Below, in pieces: positions 45,885 through 52,891 of a stretch of DNA of 64,000 bases. Source of the DNA: Oligoflexia bacterium. Its GTDB lineage: Bacteria > Bdellovibrionota > Bdellovibrionia > JABDDW01. The stretch's first letter is position 1. Each line of letters opens with the position of its first letter. The notes below the pieces were generated by a model. That model was given only the letters and a program-made list of their open reading frames with translations, made no database searches and was not told the origin of the DNA. The translations under genes were made by a program, and so were the position numbers. The DNA lies in the NCBI GenBank assembly GCA_016715815.1, contig JADJXN010000014.1:248001-312000 (forward strand), given 5' to 3'.

Positions 45885-45999
45885 GGTAGCAGGTAGTTTT
45901 TGGTAATTGTTATGGTTATATTTTAGTTAATAAATGATTTATGCACAGTAGACACCAGAAGCAATATAAGCCAACAATTACCAAAAACTACCTGCTACC
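45885..45999. repeat. 27-bp perfect inverted repeat (dispersed repeat family B, copies 2 and 3)
   Basis: Bases 45885-45911 (GGTAGCAGGTAGTTTTTGGT, then AATTGTT) are exactly complementary to 45973-45999, with 61 bases between. It fills the gap between convergent rsmJ and dps, so as RNA it would form a very long hairpin that could end or stabilise both transcripts. The same arm occurs alone at 11789-11812. Confidence 0.85.
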
Positions 46000-46002
46000 T
46001 TT

Positions 46003-46473
46003 TTACTCAAGTAAGCTTCTAAGCATCCAAGCAGTTTTCTCATGTAGCTGCATTCTCTGGGTTAGTAAATCTGCAGTAGCTTCATCAGCAGCATCTTCAA
46101 CTGCTTCAAAAACTGAGCGTGCAGTTCTGACTACAGTTTCTTGGCCCTCAATAAGATCTTTAATCATGTCTTCTGCTTTAACATGGCCTACTTTTTCTTT
46201 AATAGAAGTTAGTTTGCTAAACTCAGAGTATGTGCCAGGGGCTGGAAAGCCTAAGGATCTAATTCTTTCAGCAATTAAATCTACAGCTAAAGCTAGCTCA
46301 TTGTATTGGGTTTCAAACATTAAGTGCAGCGTTTGAAACATGGGGCCCGTAACATTCCAATGGTAATTATGAGTTTTTAAATAAAGTGTGTAGCTGTCAG
46401 ATAATAATTTTGAAAGACCGCCTGCGATCATTTTTCTTTTTTCTTCTGGGATTCCGATGTCTATTTTTTGCAT
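46003..46473 (-). CDS. dps: Dps family ferritin-like protein
   Basis: 156 residues, typical Dps length. The ferroxidase signature reads KTHNYHWNVTGPMFQTLH followed by FETQYNELALAVDLIAERIR. Dps forms a 12-subunit shell that oxidises and stores iron and protects DNA in starvation or peroxide stress. The N-terminal tail is short and not notably basic, so DNA binding is uncertain. AAGGAG precedes the ATG. Confidence 0.9.
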   Translation of the reverse strand: MQKIDIGIPEEKRKMIAGGLSKLLSDSYTLYLKTHNYHWNVTGPMFQTLHLMFETQYNELALAVDLIAERIRSLGFPAPGTYSEFSKLTSIKEKVGHVKAEDMIKDLIEGQETVVRTARSVFEAVEDAADEATADLLTQRMQLHEKTAWMLRSLLE

Positions 46474-46485
46474 ATAAATCTCCTT

Positions 46486-46522
46486 TTAACGCGCTATTGC
46501 TACCAAATTGGGGGGCGTACCT
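46486..46522 (-). repeat. Dispersed repeat family A, copy 2
   Basis: 37 bases directly after the MFS gene. Read on the reverse strand they are AGGTACGCCCCCCAATTTGG plus TAGCAATAGCGCGTTAA. They match the copy at 48405-48441 at 35 of 37 positions in opposite orientation. The MFS stop codon TAG overlaps the repeat start. Confidence 0.85.
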
Positions 46523-47732
46523 ATTCGGTGTAGTTGAGCTCTTTTGCAAAGCTCTCTTGCATACCATAAAGCGCTGTGAGAGAAATTGCAATAGTGGCCA
46601 CACCTACAATTATTGCACTTGTTTGAATGCCAAAACTTAGTCTAAAAAACTCAAAAGCCGTTGTAATTGGTATAACACTGCCACGAACAAAGTTGGGGGC
46701 TGTAGTTGTTACAGTAGATCTTATGTTGGTGCCAAATTGTTCACTGGCGGAAGTTACAAAAATTGCCCAATAACCTGCGGCAAAACCAAGGCAGCCACAA
46801 ATAAAATAATACATAAATAAAGACTGACCGGCCCACATAAAATAAGACCAAACAAAAAACGCCAGCATAAAAATATAAATTGTAAAAACTTTTTTACGGC
46901 TTTTTAAAACTTGGCTTAGTAAACCACTACTAAGATCTCCTAATGCTAAACCAATGTAGCTATACATAACTGCCTTTCCAGCAGATGGAATGCTTGCCAT
47001 TGAAAAAGATTTTCCAAACTCAGGGGAAAAAGTAATTAAAATACCAATGGTGTACCAAATAGGAACACCAACTAAAACAACGCGCAAGTATTTTAAAAGT
47101 GTTTTATAATTTAAAAATAAACTTAAAAAATCTCCCTTTTTAATTTTAGCACTGGCAATACGAGTAAACATTCCAGATTCTGCCACACCAACACGTAATG
47201 CTAAAAGTGTAAGACCCATCACACCGCCAACAATATAAGCTATTCTCCAACTAAAAAAATCTCCCACCAAAGCAGCAACCACTGCCCCTAAAACACCAAC
47301 AGAGGCAATAATGGTAGTGCCAAAGCCGCGGGATTTTTTATCCATTAATTCACAAACCAAAGTAATCCCGGCACCTAACTCACCGGCAAGGCCCAAGCCT
47401 GCTATAAATCTCCATACAGCATAGGCTTCAACAGAATTGACAAAAGCATTAGCAATGTTAGCTGCTGAGTATAAAAAAATTGAACCAAATAAAACTGATA
47501 AACGGCCCTTTTTATCTCCTAAAATTCCCCATAAAATACCGCCCAGTAAAAGACCTGCCATTTGGCAATTAATGAGTAAAACTCCCTTTTCTAAAAGGTG
47601 CTCTTCACTAACACCAATACTTTTAAGGCTAGCTACGCGGACAATGCTAAACAAAAGTAGGTCATAGATATCAACAAAATAACCAAGTGCTGCAACAACA
47701 ACCGCCATGGTGACAGTTTTTTTTGATCCCAT
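46521..47732 (-). CDS. MFS transporter
   Basis: 403 residues with about twelve membrane helices. The A-motif loop GILGDKKGRLSVLFG lies between helices 2 and 3, and WRFIAGLGLAGELGAGITLV matches the helix 4-5 region of the sugar/aromatic acid:proton symporter group. The substrate is not predictable. The gene diverges from the secreted-protein gene at 47915, and both end at outward-facing copies of repeat family A. Confidence 0.82.
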   Translation of the reverse strand: MGSKKTVTMAVVVAALGYFVDIYDLLLFSIVRVASLKSIGVSEEHLLEKGVLLINCQMAGLLLGGILWGILGDKKGRLSVLFGSIFLYSAANIANAFVNSVEAYAVWRFIAGLGLAGELGAGITLVCELMDKKSRGFGTTIIASVGVLGAVVAALVGDFFSWRIAYIVGGVMGLTLLALRVGVAESGMFTRIASAKIKKGDFLSLFLNYKTLLKYLRVVLVGVPIWYTIGILITFSPEFGKSFSMASIPSAGKAVMYSYIGLALGDLSSGLLSQVLKSRKKVFTIYIFMLAFFVWSYFMWAGQSLFMYYFICGCLGFAAGYWAIFVTSASEQFGTNIRSTVTTTAPNFVRGSVIPITTAFEFFRLSFGIQTSAIIVGVATIAISLTALYGMQESFAKELNYTE

Positions 47733-47823
47733 TTTGCCCCCAAAATTTTTATAAAAATCAGACTTAATACGAGATTTTTAATTAGTCCAGTTACTTTTTG
47801 GCCCCAAAAACAGCAAAAAACGC

Positions 47824-47839
47824 TGGCACAGCAAGTGCT
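47824..47839 (+). promoter_or_regulatory. Candidate sigma-54 promoter
   Basis: TGGCACAGCAAGTGCT carries GG (47825-47826) and GC (47837-47838) exactly ten bases apart, as in the -24/-12 sigma-54 consensus TGGCAC-N5-TTGC; the T before TGC is G here. Transcription would start near 47850, just upstream of the structured leader. No activator gene is visible nearby. Confidence 0.4.
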
Positions 47840-47861
47840 CTATCAAAGCTGAGTGAGGGTT

Positions 47862-47908
47862 AACAAAAGAAAAGCCTAAAGGCCAGAGGCCTCGGGCTAA
47901 ACAAGGGA
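47862..47908 (+). promoter_or_regulatory. Structured 5' leader of the secreted-protein gene
   Basis: AGCC (47873-47876) pairs with GGCT (47895-47898) around an inner hairpin AGGCC-AGA-GGCCT (47880-47892). The flanks AAGAAAAGCCTAA and CGGGCTA are shared with the lemA leader at 4225-4265, and the ribosome binding site GGGAGG follows directly. Confidence 0.45.
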
Positions 47909-47914
47909 GGAATA

Positions 47915-48406
47915 ATGAAACATCTTTTATTTGTAATGTCAGCACTTTTAGTTTTAGTAAGTATTAAAGCCGTTGCTCAACCGGTGACGTATCCATTTAA
48001 GCCGATTCGAAGACCGGTTCCAATCTTAATAAATCCGGCATTACAGCCAGTAGGTCAAATTTATATTAGAAACATTCGCTACAATGACCATTCAAGAAAT
48101 TCGTGGATGAGTCCGCACCAATTAGTTGGTGGTCAGTTTGTAACAATTGGAATTAATTCTTTAAATTTACAACAAATTAGTAGAACTCATCAAATTAGAG
48201 TTGTGATCCAAGATGTAAACCGTCCACCAAATAGCTTTGGTGTCACTGTGTTTCAATTAGTAAATGTGCGTGTGGTTGGTAATACCTTGGTGGCACAAAC
48301 ACCGCCTTACCCAATTCTGCGCAATAAGAGCTATCACTTAACCGTGTTTGCTCTTGGTCCACAACCAATGCATTACGCTTACCCTGGAGTGCTTACCATC
48401 CACTAG
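47915..48406 (+). CDS. Small secreted protein of unknown function
   Basis: 163 residues with a signal peptide (ending SIKAVAQ) and a mature part rich in Pro, Ile, Val and Asn that looks like a single all-beta domain. YIRNIRYNDHSRNSW and FVTIGINSLNLQQI are typical stretches. No Cys in the mature part and no family I recognise. It has a strong GGGAGG site, a structured leader and a possible sigma-54 promoter, all suggesting controlled high expression. Its TAG stop is the beginning of repeat family A copy 3. Confidence 0.75.
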   Translation: MKHLLFVMSALLVLVSIKAVAQPVTYPFKPIRRPVPILINPALQPVGQIYIRNIRYNDHSRNSWMSPHQLVGGQFVTIGINSLNLQQISRTHQIRVVIQDVNRPPNSFGVTVFQLVNVRVVGNTLVAQTPPYPILRNKSYHLTVFALGPQPMHYAYPGVLTIH

Positions 48407-48441
48407 GTACGCCCCCCAAAATGGTAGCAATAGCGCGTTAA
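48405..48441 (+). repeat. Dispersed repeat family A, copy 3
   Basis: 37 bases beginning AGGTACGCCCCCCAAAATGG and ending AATAGCGCGTTAA, facing the copy at 46486-46522. The coding frame of the upstream secreted protein runs into it and stops at its first codon. Confidence 0.85.
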
Positions 48442-48485
48442 TAAGGAGCTGGCAATTTGTCAGCTCCTTGTGTTATCAAAGCCTG

Positions 48486-49694
48486 ATGAGAAATTTCCCC
48501 TACTGGTTAGAGGTTGAGCTTTTAACCGGAGATACAAAATCAAAACTTCCAACACAAAATGGAATTACCATTATTGGTTCAGGCCTTAGTGGGGTGAGTG
48601 CTGGTTATTGGCTGCAAAAAAAAGGTTTTGACGATATTACTATTTTAGATTTTAAACCTCATGAAGCTGCAAGCTATCGCAATTGTGGTCATATTTTATA
48701 TGGCACAGTGGAAAGCATGAAGGCCTTTACATCCCTTCATGGTTTTGAGAAGGCTAAAGAGCTTTGGGGTTATTCCATCCAGATTTGCCACCAAGTAAGA
48801 GAAACGATAAAAGAATTAAAATTAGAGGCAGATTATAAACAAGATGGATACCTTGTTATTTCAATTGATGAGACTGAAGATAAGGAATGTAAAGAATCTG
48901 TTGAGCTATTAAATAAGGCAGGGTTTGAATCAAGCTACATCGCATCAGATGAAATAAAAAAACTTGGCTTTAAAAACTGCTTTGGAGCACGCCACGAAAA
49001 AGGCTCTGCCCAAGCTCACCCTGTCAAGTTTAGAAATGGTTTATTAAAGGAGTTTTTAAAAAATGGCGGGAAATATTATTCAGATGTTGAAGTAACTCAT
49101 CTACAGGAAGTTTCTGATGGAGTTGAAATTAAAACCAAAAGAGGAAACATAAAGTGTGATGCCGTAGTCATTGCGGCAAATGCTTATTCAAAATTATTCT
49201 CACCATTTTTTGCCCAGCGTGGGTTGGTGGAACCATTTCGTGGTCAAATTATTACCTCACACCCTTTAAAGCATCAGTTTAAAGTAAAACACCCACATTC
49301 TTTTGACCATGGTTATGAATATGCGCTTATCACTGAAGATAATAGGCTCATGATTGGCGGCTGGCGTAACCATTCTGAAACAAAAGAAGTAGGCACGTTT
49401 GACATTACACCTAACCCTTATATTGAAAAAGGTCTTCAAGAATTTGCCGAGAGACATTATGAAATTTCAGAGAAAATAAATTGGCAATACACATGGGCTG
49501 GTATTATGGGCTCAAGTTCCACGTCTTTACCTTTTATTGGACCAACAAATAGTGACAGAATATTTTCATGCTCTGGTTATACAGGTCATGGATTTTCTTG
49601 GGCCCACGGCTCAGCTCTACTTTTGGCTCAAATTATGGCAGGTGAAGAGACAAGTGATGTGGCAAAGTATTTTAACCCTAAACAATTAAAATAA
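48486..49694 (+). CDS. FAD-dependent oxidoreductase of the DAO family
   Basis: About 402 residues. The FAD motif ITIIGSGLSGVSAGYWLQ is near residue 25, EAASYRNCGHILYGT follows as the family second block, and GYTGHGFSWAHGSALLLAQ closes the FAD site. The layout resembles gamma-glutamylputrescine oxidase and other amine/amino acid oxidases. The substrate is unknown. The frame extends upstream to 48348 through the repeat and the previous gene; I choose the ATG at 48486 (MRNFPYW), where the family similarity begins. Confidence 0.82.
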   Translation: MRNFPYWLEVELLTGDTKSKLPTQNGITIIGSGLSGVSAGYWLQKKGFDDITILDFKPHEAASYRNCGHILYGTVESMKAFTSLHGFEKAKELWGYSIQICHQVRETIKELKLEADYKQDGYLVISIDETEDKECKESVELLNKAGFESSYIASDEIKKLGFKNCFGARHEKGSAQAHPVKFRNGLLKEFLKNGGKYYSDVEVTHLQEVSDGVEIKTKRGNIKCDAVVIAANAYSKLFSPFFAQRGLVEPFRGQIITSHPLKHQFKVKHPHSFDHGYEYALITEDNRLMIGGWRNHSETKEVGTFDITPNPYIEKGLQEFAERHYEISEKINWQYTWAGIMGSSSTSLPFIGPTNSDRIFSCSGYTGHGFSWAHGSALLLAQIMAGEETSDVAKYFNPKQLK

Positions 49695-50438
49695 ACCAAA
49701 TTGAAGTTCTTTTACCTTTTCCATGTAACTTTCAGAGTCTACATGTTTTCTAGTGCAGGCGTCTTTAATAATAGCCTCTAAGGTTTGGTGTAAGTGGGCT
49801 TCATGGGAATTCATATCGGCTGAGACATAATCAAAATCTTTTTTAAATTGCTCATCTTTTAAAAGCTCTTCAAATTCAGCCATGTGGCTTAACTGCCAAC
49901 AAATTTTTGAAAAACGTATTTGGCCTTGGGCTTGTTCATCATTTGTGAAGAAATGGTCTGCATGAATCAAATCATGAATAACAAAACTTAAAGGGTCTCT
50001 TTCTCCCAAAATATAGTTTTCAGAATTTGTAATAACACTCACACAGCGTTTACCTTGGGTTTGCATCTCTAAAACCTCCATTACTTCCAATGGACGCTCA
50101 AATAACTCCAAAGGGTACTTGCCCTGGGCCCAAAAAACCAAAGAGCGGTTTACTGCAATTGGAACTGCTTTTAGTGTGTGTTGGGCAAAAAACTGTAACC
50201 CCGGCTCAAGAGCCGTTACTACTTCATTGCTAAAGAGATTATGGCGAGAGCCTTTAGAGTTTTTACCCATCACTGCTTGATGCCAGTTTAGAATAAATTG
50301 AGCAACATATTCAGCATTTGATATTTTATTTTCTCTCCATGAGGCCCTTAAAGCTTCAAGCCTTGGCTTTAGCTTTTGAGCTATAGGACCAAGATTTGCC
50401 TCTTCAATGTAGTTTTTTTTGTATCTGCCTGTGCGCAT
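49686..50438 (-). CDS. Hypothetical protein with HDLIHADH motif
   Basis: 250 residues, soluble, no signal peptide. It has no domain I can name with confidence. PLSFVIHDLIHADHFF followed later by SHMAEFEELL gives His, Asp and Glu spacing suggestive of a metal site. It converges on the oxidoreductase gene with a nine-base overlap. Confidence 0.6.
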   Translation of the reverse strand: MRTGRYKKNYIEEANLGPIAQKLKPRLEALRASWRENKISNAEYVAQFILNWHQAVMGKNSKGSRHNLFSNEVVTALEPGLQFFAQHTLKAVPIAVNRSLVFWAQGKYPLELFERPLEVMEVLEMQTQGKRCVSVITNSENYILGERDPLSFVIHDLIHADHFFTNDEQAQGQIRFSKICWQLSHMAEFEELLKDEQFKKDFDYVSADMNSHEAHLHQTLEAIIKDACTRKHVDSESYMEKVKELQFGLF

Positions 50439-50521
50439 TTTTTAATTTTACCTTGAGGGGTTGCTCTTTTCTACCAGTCTAAGGTATGGCTTTGCGATTA
50501 TTTTTAGTATAAATAAGGTCC

Positions 50522-51340
50522 ATGTTAGATTTTAGGCTCATAATTTTAAGTTATAATCACCCTCAAATAACAGCACAAGCTGTTAATAGTGCTTTAAGCC
50601 AAGTTGAGCCAGAAAAAATTATTCTTTTTCATAATGGTAGTAAATTAGAAAACGTTGAATTTTTAAAAAAAACTTTTCCACAAATTCTGCATGCTAGCTC
50701 AGAAGAAAATAAGGGTTATAGTGGTGGGGCAAATTGTGTGCTCAGTTTTGCTTTTAAACAGGCACCGTGGGCCTTTTTTATGACAAATGATTGTTATTTG
50801 TTAAAGCTAAATCAACCAGTAAATGCTGAGCCATCCTTGGTCGCGCCACTTGTATATTTAAGAAATAAAAATAATATTGATTCTATTGGTGGGGTGTTTG
50901 ATGTTAAAAAATCTAAACTAAGTCACTGTAAAGGTCTTAAAGAATTTAAATCTTGCCAAAAAAAAATAACATATGTGCCCGGAAGTGCTTTTTGGCTGCA
51001 TAAAAATATTTTTGAATCTTTAAATGGTTTTGATGAAAGCTTTCATACTTACTGGGAGGATGTGGATTTTTCTATAAGAGCAAAAGATAAAGGCTATTTA
51101 ATATCTGCTGATTTAGAAACTCAAGTGCTTCATAAAGGTGGGAAAACTTGCCATAAAGATAGCTTTTATACTTCTTATTTATTTCAAAGAAATAGAATTA
51201 GAGTTGCAAAAAAGTACTCAAAGCATTTAAGTTTTTTATACAAAGATTTATTTTTTCAATTTGTCAGACATGTTTATAAAAAAAAATGGCAAAACTTAAA
51301 ATACCTAGCAAAAGCCATCTCTCATTCTAAGCCACAATGA
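50522..51340 (+). CDS. Glycosyltransferase family 2
   Basis: 272 residues of the GT-A fold resembling rhamnosyl-type GT2 enzymes. It begins FRLIILSYNHPQITAQAVNS, has the nucleotide-sugar segment SSEENKGYSGGANCVL, a DxD-like region MTNDCYLL and the acceptor/base segment FDESFHTYWEDVDFSIRAKD. It would add a sugar to a surface polysaccharide or protein. It stands alone, without other polysaccharide genes. Confidence 0.85.
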   Translation: MLDFRLIILSYNHPQITAQAVNSALSQVEPEKIILFHNGSKLENVEFLKKTFPQILHASSEENKGYSGGANCVLSFAFKQAPWAFFMTNDCYLLKLNQPVNAEPSLVAPLVYLRNKNNIDSIGGVFDVKKSKLSHCKGLKEFKSCQKKITYVPGSAFWLHKNIFESLNGFDESFHTYWEDVDFSIRAKDKGYLISADLETQVLHKGGKTCHKDSFYTSYLFQRNRIRVAKKYSKHLSFLYKDLFFQFVRHVYKKKWQNLKYLAKAISHSKPQ

Positions 51341-51442
51341 CAAGAGTTTAGGCCAATTTGTCCCGCACATAAAATCAGAAGCTATATATTCGCTATAAGC
51401 TTGGTATGGGCTTTGTAGTAATAAATTATATAAGGAGGGAAT

Positions 51443-51850
51443 ATGAAATCAGTACCAGCAATTCAAAAGTATATGACTGTATTGCCACACTCCATTGGTG
51501 ATGAGCAAACTTTAGAAAAAGCTCGCGAAATGATGAATGAATATCGCATTCGTCATCTGCCAGTGCTACATGGTGGTAAAATAATGGGTGTCATAACAGA
51601 TAGAGATATAAAACTTGTTTCTGGTTTTCAGGGTGCGGATTTAAAAACCTTGAAAGTATCTGATGCATATACACCTGAGCCTTATATAACAAGCCCTAAT
51701 GCTGCGTTAGATGAAGTAGTAGCATTTATGGCTGAGAAGAAGTATGGGTGTGCAATTATTGCTGACAACAACAAGCTTGTAGGTATTTTTACTGAAGTAG
51801 ATGCCTTAAGAGCATTGTCAGAGTTATTGCAAACCAGGTTGAGACATTAA
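51443..51850 (+). CDS. Two-CBS-domain protein
   Basis: 135 residues made of a pair of CBS domains (MNEYRIRHLPVLHGGKIMGV and MAEKKYGCAIIADNNKLVGI blocks). CBS pairs bind adenine nucleotides and usually regulate an attached or partner protein; here there is no fused effector. AAGGAGG precedes the ATG. A good hairpin with T-tract follows the gene. Confidence 0.9.
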   Translation: MKSVPAIQKYMTVLPHSIGDEQTLEKAREMMNEYRIRHLPVLHGGKIMGVITDRDIKLVSGFQGADLKTLKVSDAYTPEPYITSPNAALDEVVAFMAEKKYGCAIIADNNKLVGIFTEVDALRALSELLQTRLRH

Positions 51851-51910
51851 AAACAAACCCCTGGTTCAAGCTTGTTCCCCCCCCAACCCTCAAGCTAACT
51901 AGGATATGAA

Positions 51911-51947
51911 AAGGGCGCACATTCTCAAAAGTGCGCCTTTTACTTTT
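51911..51947. terminator. Bidirectional rho-independent terminator
   Basis: AAGGGCGCAC (51911-51920) and GTGCGCCTTT (51931-51940) form a 10-bp stem, one pair G-T, around a 10-base loop, followed by a T-rich run. It lies after the CBS gene and right at the stop codon of the convergent Cys-rich gene, and reads A-rich to T-rich in both directions. Confidence 0.75.
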
Positions 51948-52194
51948 TAAGCAATTTTTTGCAGCTCGGGTCTATCTTAACAACTGCTTCACATTCTTCA
52001 GCTGAATCAAATTGTGGGGTATTAAACTCTTTCCACCACTGCTCAACTCCGTTGCAAGTTTCAACAATATAAACCTGAAATCCCTCAAATGGAATGGACA
52101 TGAAGCATTGGCAGCGTACTGAATGTTGAGAGCATTCTTGTGCGTTTACATTAGGGCTAAGTAATAAAATAAATAGTAGATTTAAAATTTTCAT
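51940..52194 (-). CDS. Small Cys-rich secreted protein
   Basis: 84 residues from the ATG at 52194 (the frame opens at 52212). A signal peptide ends NVNAQ. The mature ~64 residues contain six cysteines (including HSVRCQCF, VETCNG, AEECEA, DPSCKK), enough for three disulfides, consistent with a stable exported mini-protein. No family recognised. Confidence 0.6.
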   Translation of the reverse strand: MKILNLLFILLLSPNVNAQECSQHSVRCQCFMSIPFEGFQVYIVETCNGVEQWWKEFNTPQFDSAEECEAVVKIDPSCKKLLKK

Positions 52195-52318
52195 AGAGGC
52201 TGAAACTAACACTAAAAAGCAAAAATTGTCACTATTTAATAAAATGTTAGCTTAAGAATTGGCTATATTGGTTAAATTTAAAATGAACTGGTATGCCCTC
52301 TGCACCTCATAAGGGCGT

Positions 52319-52891
52319 ATGAAAATAGCCTTAAGTTTACTCTTATTGTTGATATTTGCATTTCCAGGCCCTTTGGAGGCTAAAGAGAACTCTTTAAATG
52401 CATTTACAAATTGTATTAGGGAAAAGCTAATGCTTGGTTTAAGAGACGTTGCAAAACTTGAGATACTATGTAACAGCCGCTTTTTAGATATTGATGTTAT
52501 AATTAAAAGGCTGCAAGTGACAGATAATTATTATTTTATGGAACTTAATATTATGGACATAAAAGGTAATGAGAGAGCATATTACGTCTCTGAAGGCTAT
52601 GGGGATGGCAACGCTGTACAAACATCTACTAATTTTGAACTTATAGGTCCCTTTGGAAGCTCACAGCCAGCAATTACTCAGAACCAACAACAGCCACAAC
52701 AGCATCAACAATTACCACAAGTCCAACAGCTGCAGCAGCGTCACCAGGCAATAAATAATTCTTCAGTTACAACAAGCCCAAGACCGCAACAACCTGGGCA
52801 GCAGATAATACCACCACAAAACATCCCATTTAGCAACATACCAGGATGCGATGGTTTTGGACCACACCCCCCTCACTGTCACCATCAGTAA
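52319..52891 (+). CDS. Secreted protein with Gln/Pro-rich tail
   Basis: 190 residues. A signal peptide (ending GPLEAK) precedes a ~95-residue folded domain (with CIREKLMLGLRDVAKLEILC and NYYFMELNIMD) and a low-complexity tail dominated by Gln, Pro and His, ending GFGPHPPHCHHQ, a possible metal-binding end. No family recognised. It overlaps the convergent P-type ATPase gene by a few bases. Confidence 0.6.
   Translation: MKIALSLLLLLIFAFPGPLEAKENSLNAFTNCIREKLMLGLRDVAKLEILCNSRFLDIDVIIKRLQVTDNYYFMELNIMDIKGNERAYYVSEGYGDGNAVQTSTNFELIGPFGSSQPAITQNQQQPQQHQQLPQVQQLQQRHQAINNSSVTTSPRPQQPGQQIIPPQNIPFSNIPGCDGFGPHPPHCHHQ

Noticed and set aside
47862..47908. c-di-GMP-I (GEMM) riboswitch
   Set aside because: AAAGCC followed by a GC-rich hairpin is reminiscent, but the conserved GCAAACC and GGACGCAAAGCC segments are missing.
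46486..48441. Composite transposon bounded by the inverted repeats
   Set aside because: No transposase, no visible target duplication, and a third repeat copy lies elsewhere; a dispersed element is more likely.
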